DNA of 64,000 bases from Anolis sagrei (Eukaryota > Chordata > Lepidosauria > Squamata > Anolidae): contig NC_090022.1 in the NCBI RefSeq assembly GCF_037176765.1, positions 87,555,891 to 87,619,890 of the forward strand, given 5' to 3'. Position numbers and translations under genes: made by a program. The first letter of the stretch is position 1; each line of letters starts with the position of its first letter. The notes beneath the pieces were generated by a model, which made no database searches, was not told the DNA's origin, and saw only the letters and a program-made list of their open reading frames with translations. Below, piece after piece: positions 50,306 through 64,000 of the stretch.

Positions 50306-51218
50306 ATTTGGACCTGGCACGTGCACCTATACACAAGTAGGGGAACTATGACCGTTTCTGATAAAGAAAGCAATATAGGGTTTGGGGAGACAAACCTAGA
50401 CCTGTCCTCCTTCCTGCCAAGCTACAATCAAGCAGGCTCATGGGAGGCAGAAGTTTGACCACAGCTCATTCAGAAGGACAGGAGTAGCAGGCAGTGCCTT
50501 AGCCTTTCAGCTAAGGGAGCAGACTGGGTGGGGACTTCTTTCAATGGAGTAAGCTCAGAGAGTCTGAGAGTTTAGTTTATGCTGGGAGCAGCTGAAGGAA
50601 GCAACATCTCCCTCAACTGTTGTTGGTGGCTCTTTTGGGGCTATTGCATATTGTAGGAGAAAACTCTTTTCTGGTGTGGTGGGAAAGCAACAAAGAACTG
50701 CCAGTGTAATAATTTCCTCCCTGCCCCTAGGCCTTGCAAAAGACTGCTGGAAAGAGTAAAGTACCGTTGGTACTTCTTTTAGAGTGGTAAAGTGATGAAA
50801 GGCCTTTTTGAATGTCTGGGCAAGAAAACGGCAACAGCCAGAGGCAGCTAGCTCCCTGGGATGGTGATGGCCCTTTTGCCTCTCCATGGGATGTATCAGA
50901 GGAGCTTTGTTTTGTTTCCCAAATTTTACTTTCGACTTATCCACAGGTCATGTCAGCTTTTATCATTTTGACACCCCCCTCTCCCCAAACTTGCCCATGG
51001 GTCAACCTACTACATACAGAATACGCTGTATTTTATTACTGAAATGTAAAGAGTTAACTACTGTTGAGTAGTGATTTCTGTATATGTTCATTATTCCCAT
51101 GATGACATTTGAAAGCCTAAAGATCAATGGCTCAAATTATATATTGTACCCTATCTCTTTGTTCAGAGATCCAGTTCTTTCTTTATTTCAATCTGTTTTT
51201 GGAATAGCTGTCTGTGGA

Positions 51219-51261
<43 letters not shown>

Positions 51262-51283
51262 TACTACTACTACTACTACTACT
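51219..51283. repeat. (TTA)n(CTA)n microsatellite
   Basis: About 14 TTA units pass directly into eight CTA units, then the LINE-tail repeat begins. Confidence 0.9.
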
Positions 51284-51415
51284 ATTTTATATTATTATTT
51301 AAACCCCACTTTTTTCTCTCCACAAAGGAGACTCAAAGCAACTTATATTAAAAGCATTTCAATGCAATTTAAAATCTACAAATGTACAAACATTAACACA
51401 GAATTAGAGTTAGCA
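51284..51415 (-). mobile_element. LINE-tail repeat
   Basis: 'tttaaaccccacttttttct', 'ggagactcaaagcaacttat', 'acaaatgtacaaacattaac'. Third copy of the repeat at 4,119 and 23,401. Confidence 0.6.
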
Positions 51416-52362
51416 GTTGACTATGATATAGTTGGAAATGTAGTCAGGCCCAGTTTATCTAAAGAGAAAATGTAGGAGGTTAAAAGTAGACAATATTATT
51501 TTACAATCATTGATATAATTTTGGAGAATTTTGGAAAAAATGGTTCTGTAATTTTCCAGTAGAAATTGGCTATACATGGTCATTATTCACTGGCATGCAC
51601 TTAATAACTGAGCAAGGAAAAATCTTTTCTCTGATTGCCAGTGTAATTGTGTATTCTTAAGTGTTCAGAAATACGTGTGTGTTAAAGCAATGATACTCAA
51701 AGTCTGTCAGTCAGAGAGCTCTTGGCTACTAGTCCATGGCAGAGTTCTAGGAAAGGAAAAAATAATGGAAGCCAATGGGTGCAAATATAATGCTGCCGCC
51801 TGGGACATTGGCAAAAAAGTTTCTAGTCTTCCAGGTTATATTGCCTGAGAAGCAGTGTTTAGGTACCGAACAAGTGAATATGAAAGGGTGTTCTTTAATA
51901 AATCACTGATAGTCTATCCAAATTTTATTGAGATAAGTAATCCTGAACCTGTATTAGATTAAGCATTGATCATTCATGTTGTGACGATGAGAAGATAGGA
52001 TAATAGTGTAGACAACCCATGCAGTGTGAAGGCCACATAATGCTTTATCTGTTTTCACTCAGCTCCAAAGTTTAAAATGATGTGTTGTTTTGGTTCTAAT
52101 TAGATGGTGTCTAATGGCTAGGTATTTCAGGTTATCTGTATGAGACATGATTCTTTTAGAGTCTGTTACATTTCGTTAATACTAATCTTGGTCTAGTGAC
52201 AGCTTGAATTACCTTTGTAAGAGTTTCATGAAATAAGGAACCAATATTTCATATATTAAGTTTAGACTGGGGTCACACAATAATATTTCTGCTTTGTTGT
52301 ATTCCGTTGTTTTTCATTGTCAGGTCAATAGTGTTTAGTGACCAGTTGTACATGTTTTGAAA

Positions 52363-52714
52363 TACTGTATTTCATGGCATAATAATCACCACTGCATAAT
52401 AGTCGCACCTTGCTTTTGGGAAAGGCATATGAGACTTTTGCCTTTCCCAACATAATTGTTCCACCTTTAGTTCACTGGCCTAACCCTGTGAACTAGGAGT
52501 GAGACTGCCCTTTTGACACTGTGGAGCTTGACTCAAGCCCCACAATGCCTCCCCTCCACCTGTCTTCTTTCTTTTTTTGTGTGTGAGCCAGTGATTACTG
52601 ATTATTACACAATGAAAGAAGCCCCTAAAACTGCGTAATAGTCACCATCGCATAATCGCCCATGGGGGTGGGGGTGGGGGGTGGAGCCTGACTATTATGA
52701 GATGAAATACTGTA
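52363..52714. mobile_element. TIR element, about 350 bases
   Basis: The left end ATACTGTATTTCATGGCATA and right end TATTATGAGATGAAATACTG are inverted. Inner inverted 'cataatagtcgcacc' and 'cgtaatagtcaccatcgc' motifs are present. The target site seems to be TA. Superfamily not resolved. Confidence 0.65.
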
Positions 52715-53380
52715 TTTCAGTATCAATACATATTGGAAGGAGCCAGTGTGGTGTAATGGTTTGAATGCTGAACTGCAAAATCCCTGTTCAGCCATTGAAA
52801 TCCACTTTGTGACCTCTGATAAATCATACTCACCTGCTAAGAAAGTAGAGGCACACTCCCTTGTTACACATACCAAGAAAACCCTGTAATAAGTTTACTT
52901 TATGGTCACCATAAGCTAATTGAATGCACACAACAAAACCAAAAAAGCTGTTGGAAACTTTAGGTCCAGTTTGTGATTCTGAATTTTTAATGTGATACGG
53001 TACTTGATGTGTACATGATTTGATAGTTGTATGTGTTACTCAACTAATGCTATTAGGTGACAAAGAATCTTGCAATATGTACAAAAAGAATAGGATGGAC
53101 AAAAGAAGGCACACAAGGAAGCAAATATGAGTCTTGGGTCTTTTAAAATATTCTTGTGGTATACACTTTTCTAAACTAAAGTATATTTCATCACATAGGA
53201 AATATGTTAAGCAAAGATTATTACTTCATTCAACAGATGGCATATATTGGGGGAGGGGGTAATCATGGTGAAAAATAAAAGCAGCTTGTTATTTATACCC
53301 ATACTGCTGACTTCCCTTTCAGATTTTAAAAAGAATTTCTTGATTCTGTAACAGATACTTGGTAATTGTTAATCTAAGGT

Positions 53381-53516
53381 AGGCCTTCATAACCTGTGGC
53401 CTTCCAGGTGTTTTGGACTTCAGCTCCCAGTATTCCTGACCATTGGACAAGCTGGCTAGGGTTTCTGGAAGTTGGAGTCCCAAACACCTGGAGAGCCAGA
53501 GGCTGTGCAGACCTGG
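53381..53516. mobile_element. hAT-like MITE with exact 8-base duplication
   Basis: Flanked by TCTAAGGT at 53373-53380 and 53517-53524. Ends AGGCCTTCATAACCTGTGG and CCAGAGGCTGTGCAGACCTGG are imperfectly inverted. Middle 'ggacttcagctcccagtatt' and inverse. Confidence 0.85.
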
Positions 53517-53975
53517 TCTAAGGTGTTGTGGTCATAACCATTATAAATGTAAGCCTGATTGTCAAAAACAGGAGGTGCAAGCACAATGCTAAGTAGTATC
53601 TTTGAACATTGGATGTGATTGGATGCTCAACTTAGAATATAGGCCATCAAGAGAAGCATTCTACTTTAGCCTTCCATTTGCTATGTACTGGAAGAAGAGC
53701 ATTCAGTAATTTAAATTTATTCCTGTTCTGAATGAATGCACGTCCCAATTCTCCAATGTGGCAAGCCCCAGCCCTCCTCTTAAACTGTGGGATAGATTGT
53801 CCCCACAATTCAATATTCTTTTGAAGTTCAGATTATGTAGATCATTCCTCATGTAGATTATTCCTCATGAGACAAGAACTGTTCCTCATCTGCATTGTGC
53901 TTGCTTTGGGAGCTGCCAAAGCACTCAGAACCAGATCATGACACAACTCAGTTTAGAGCTGGAAATGGGCTAGGA

Positions 53976-54072
53976 CAGGCATGGGCAAATTTTTTAGCAG
54001 CCAATAAACTAGTTGGGATTTCTGGGAGTTGAAGTCCAAAAGACTTGGAGAGTCTAAGTTTGTCCATGCCTA
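53976..54072. mobile_element. Short hAT-like MITE
   Basis: CAGGCATGGGCAAATTTT and AGTTTGTCCATGCCTA are inverted. Flanks GGCTAGGA and GGCTAGGC agree at 7 of 8 bases. Confidence 0.75.
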
Positions 54073-54702
54073 GGCTAGGCAATTCTGCCTAAACCTATGA
54101 TATATTTCCAAGCAGGCCATCAGGGTAAGACCAGCAAACTCTGAAATAGTAGAACTTGGAGGGGTGGGGGGAGGAAACAGGGGACACCTGCGGTAACCTA
54201 GTAATTTGGGAGAATTGTGAAGTGATAGTAAGCAAGTTCAGAAACCATATAGTCCATGGACCACTGGTTGGGAACCACTGATATAGAAGTATCTTCCTTT
54301 CTTCCTTTGGTTGTCAAATGTTAGATCCACCCCAGTATATTGTAAATTATGATTGCATACAATAGCCTCGAGGTCAAATCTTAGTAAGAGAAGGGTTGAA
54401 GAACATTTATATTTGAAGAATCAAGTGACAATAGCAGCACTGTACAATTTTTTTTTTGTCAGCTTGCTTGCACTTACAGTCTTATACAGTGGAATGCATA
54501 CAGACAGCTACAGCTCTCATTCTCTTTCACTACTATAGTGTATATTGGCTGGGGCTAATGAACTGTAATCCAACATTTACAGGACTGAGTTGCCTGCCCT
54601 GTAATAACATTAAACCAGAGTATCTGAATGCATCTTTAAATTATATTAGAAATTCAGGCATACTTTTGTGGTGTCAAAGAAGTGGACATGTTTTAGATAA
54701 TT

Positions 54703-55031
54703 GTTGTTGTTCATTCGTTCAGTCATCTCCGACTCTTCGTGACCTCATGGACCAGCCCACGCCAGAGCTCCCTGTCGGCCGTCACCACCCCCAGCTCCTT
54801 CAAGGTCAGTCCAGTCACTTCAGACATATCTCTGGTTGTACTGGTCCATTTCGTTTTCTTGGCAAGGATACTGGGGTGGTTTGCCATTGCCTTCCCCAGG
54901 GATCACGCTTCGTCTGACCTCTCTGCCACGACCGTCCTGTCTTGGGTGGCCCTTCACGGTTTCGCTCATGACATCATTGAGGTGCTCAAGCTCCAGCGCC
55001 ACAGCAAGGCGGTGATCATTTGCTGGAGATA
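54703..55031 (-). mobile_element. Bov-B-derived short element (5' end joined to 3' end)
   Basis: Minus strand: the first part reads CAAGCTCC/GGAGCTTGAGCACCTC, 'gtgatccctggggaaggcaa', 'tggcaaaccaccccagtatc'. It then jumps to the Bov-B terminus 'gaagtgactggactgacctt' through 'gtcggagatgactgaacgaa', ending in (CAA)n. The terminus matches 61,480-61,597 closely; the first part does not occur there. Confidence 0.7.
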
Positions 55032-55247
55032 ATTACATAATTACAACAGCCAAATTAGTACTTGGATAGGAAACCACCAACCAATATAAAGTGCTGTAGG
55101 CTATATTTTAGAAGTAGGAACTTGCCTTAGATAACCCTATGAAAGTTATCTGATCTGTACTCAGAGAAGGAGATGGTTTCTTTTTTTTAATAAGGCACAA
55201 TATTTACATTGTCCTGTGGATGAAGTACCATCTCTTTTTCTGAGGAT

Positions 55248-55455
55248 GCATCTACACTGTAGAATTAATGCCGTTTGACACCACTTTAACTACCATGCCT
55301 CTATTATGGAATCCTGGAAGTTGTAGTTCGGTGAGGTATCAGCACTCTTTGACAGAAATTTAATGCCTTGTAAAACTACAACCGCCGTGATTCCATAGCA
55401 TTGAGACATGGCAATTAATGTTGTATCCAAATGTTTTATTCTACAGTACAGATGG
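55248..55455. mobile_element. Palindromic MITE
   Basis: Ends GCATCTACACTGTAGAAT and ATTCTACAGTACAGATG. Inside, 'tggaagttgtagttcggtga' faces 'aaaactacaaccgccgtgat'. Confidence 0.75.
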
Positions 55456-56261
55456 ATCCTCGGTAAAATGGCGAACTGCCTTTTAGGAGCCTGCAAAAAA
55501 TTGCAGTAGTGGTGGCCATTGCAGCTTGACTCCTCAGGTTGTGATGGCGGGTTATCCTCTCTGTGGAATGAGTTACCCATGGGCCATATACATCAGTATA
55601 TATGATAATATAAATGGAGTATAGTATCTTTTACATGTAACGTGCCTTTTACTCCGAAGCTTTGGACTCTAAACGGTTTTATGGTCAAATTATATACCTA
55701 GCCTTGTTCCACAGTCATTCTGATTATGTAAATGCTTGCCTATTAAGATATAGATCTAGTTGTGAAATAGTGTGCCTATGATAAGGCCTGTCTGAGGATG
55801 TGGAAATAGCTGCTACTCTGAAAAACTGGAGATTAATGATAGTCTTTAACTTAGTACTAATTTCTAGGTTTTTATAATATTTGGAACTTTTGTGTTCCAA
55901 AGATAATATAGGTAAATCATTTTGTATGATTGATCCCATCCTAGACTTAAGAACATGTTCTATATTTCTGGGGTGAGATAGGACATAACCACCTCCCCTA
56001 ATTCCTAGAGTAGGAATAGCCAGAAGGCAGTTGCTATCACTCTTAAGAGTTCAGCTCTGTGTACAGAATTCTCATTAGTTGTTAATATACTAATTTATCA
56101 CTTAAGACCTTTCTTCAGATTACCTTATCAAATAACTGTGATTGTAACAGTGCTACTATAGCATTTCATATGATAATAGCTGATCTGAATAATTATGTTG
56201 AGAGACATGTTATATACTGTACAATTGGCAATTTATGATATTTTGGAAAACTGGTGAAACT

Positions 56262-56445
56262 TTGAATTGAGTCCGGTAGCAAACAGGCAGCCAGTTGTGT
56301 GCTCCCTGTATGCCGCCCCAATTATTAACCTGGCTTCCTCTTGTTGTACTAGTTGAAGCTTCCGAACAGTCTTCAAAGGCAACCCCACGTAGAGCATGTT
56401 GCAGTAGTCTATCCTGGATGTAACAAGAGCGTGACGCTCAATAAC
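56262..56445 (-). mobile_element. L2 LINE internal fragment
   Basis: On the minus strand: LVTSRIDYCN-like sequence followed by MLYVGLPLKTVRKLQLVQQ, matching the L2 at 9,359-9,640. Lies about 190 bases 5' of the MAPK9 first coding exon. Confidence 0.7.
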
Positions 56446-56631
56446 AAGGCATTATGCTAAAATGTATTGAAAATATTCTTCTGAAACTTATCTGATTGTA
56501 ATTGGGTTTTGTTCCTTCTCTTTTTATCTAATAAGTGTAAGGTCATAGGCCAATTCTGTAAGCTGCAAAAGAAACAGGATGATATAATAACAAGTTTGCT
56601 AAAACATGTTTATTTGGTTCTTTTTATACAG

Positions 56632-63602
<6,971 letters not shown>

Positions 63603-64000
63603 TTATTATTTATTTATTTCAATTTATTTATTTATTTCAATTACTTCTACCCCGCCCTTCTCACCCCCTAGGGGGGACTCAGGGCGGCTTACAAACGAAG
63701 GCACAAGTCGATGCCTAAATCAATAAACAAACAATACATAAAAGCAATTTAAACGATTAACAAGTTAAAAACATTAATACATAGTAAAATAGCAAAACAA
63801 TCTCATGCTCAGTGTTCAGAGTCCGTTTATCCATTCCATTCCGTTCGCCCTTGTTTATCGTCAGATCTTTCCTTAGCTGCCAGAATATCCAAAAGCTTGG
63901 TCCCATATCCAGGTCTTCAATTTTTTTCTGAACGCCAAAAGGGAAGTCGCTGTTCTAATCTGCCCTGTCAAGAGTGGTGGAGAGTGTAGTGTCTGTCAGA
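63603..64000 (-). mobile_element. L2 LINE 3' end, running off the window
   Basis: Begins (TTTA)n, then 'taccccgcccttctcacccc', 'gggactcagggcggcttaca'. Further in, on the minus strand, come the C-terminal codons of ORF2 (FRKKLKTW-like, then IWDQAFGYSGS). Confidence 0.75.

Larger units (their letters stand above)
46232..56631 (+). other. MAPK9: MAPK9 intron 1 (predicted)
   Basis: About 10.4 kb if the predicted exon 1 is right. It contains two Tigger-like/TIR elements, several MITEs, a Bov-B derivative and L2 pieces listed separately. I see nothing recognisable in 47,650-49,010, 50,300-51,210, 51,420-52,360, 52,720-53,370 and 55,460-56,260. Confidence 0.6.

Noticed and set aside
50555-50944. 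129-codon minus-strand frame
   Set aside because: No recognisable domain, no supporting splice structure, and opposite strand within MAPK9 intron 1; treated as chance.

Overview
This window is vertebrate nuclear DNA, most likely from a squamate reptile and possibly an iguanian lizard. Two facts support this. First, there are two intron-rich genes whose predicted proteins closely match vertebrate GFPT2 and MAPK9. Second, the interspersed repeats are a squamate mix: a Sauria-type tRNA SINE, Bov-B/RTE LINEs, CR1 and L2 LINEs, an L1 tail, many short hAT-like MITEs, Tigger-like elements and a Penelope-like terminal repeat. No bacterial, plasmid or organelle sequence is seen. Family identities rest on remembered motifs; no search was run.

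Layout. Bases 1 to about 11,900 are intergenic and repeat-rich: old RTE and other LINE fragments, a 1.15 kb Tigger-like element built of palindromic tandem units, a G/C-tract repeat, CR1 and L2 pieces, a LINE nested in a hAT MITE, a 421 bp palindrome, and a Penelope-like terminal repeat carrying a hammerhead ribozyme motif. A CpG-rich promoter with GC boxes, a CCAAT box and a TATA box (12,044 to 12,144) precedes GFPT2. All 19 coding exons of GFPT2 can be read (12,282 to 40,473, + strand). They splice to exactly 682 codons plus a stop, with intact reading frame and GT/AG sites. The 3' UTR probably ends near 41,470. About 4.5 kb of repeat-filled spacer follows, including an L1 tail and a LINE 3' end present in three tandem copies. 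Then comes a second CpG island (about 45,930 to 46,650) with the probable non-coding first exon of MAPK9 (JNK2), also on the + strand. Four MAPK9 coding exons (56,683 to 63,042) encode residues 1 to 150, ending at IIHR. The catalytic-loop Asp and the rest of the kinase lie beyond the window.

Function. GFPT2 makes glucosamine-6-phosphate from fructose-6-phosphate and glutamine, the first step of the hexosamine pathway. MAPK9 is a stress-activated serine/threonine kinase. The two act in different pathways. Their head-to-tail order on one strand matches the mammalian arrangement as I recall it, so this looks like conserved synteny, not an operon.

The best second-look items are structural: the hammerhead motif, the nested palindrome, the tandem-palindromic Tigger-like element, the triplicated LINE end next to the MAPK9 promoter, a Bov-B composite, an intronic 111 bp hairpin, and the catalytic cysteine of GFPT2 sitting on a 7-base coding exon 10 kb from the rest of the protein. 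No new protein-coding system was found.
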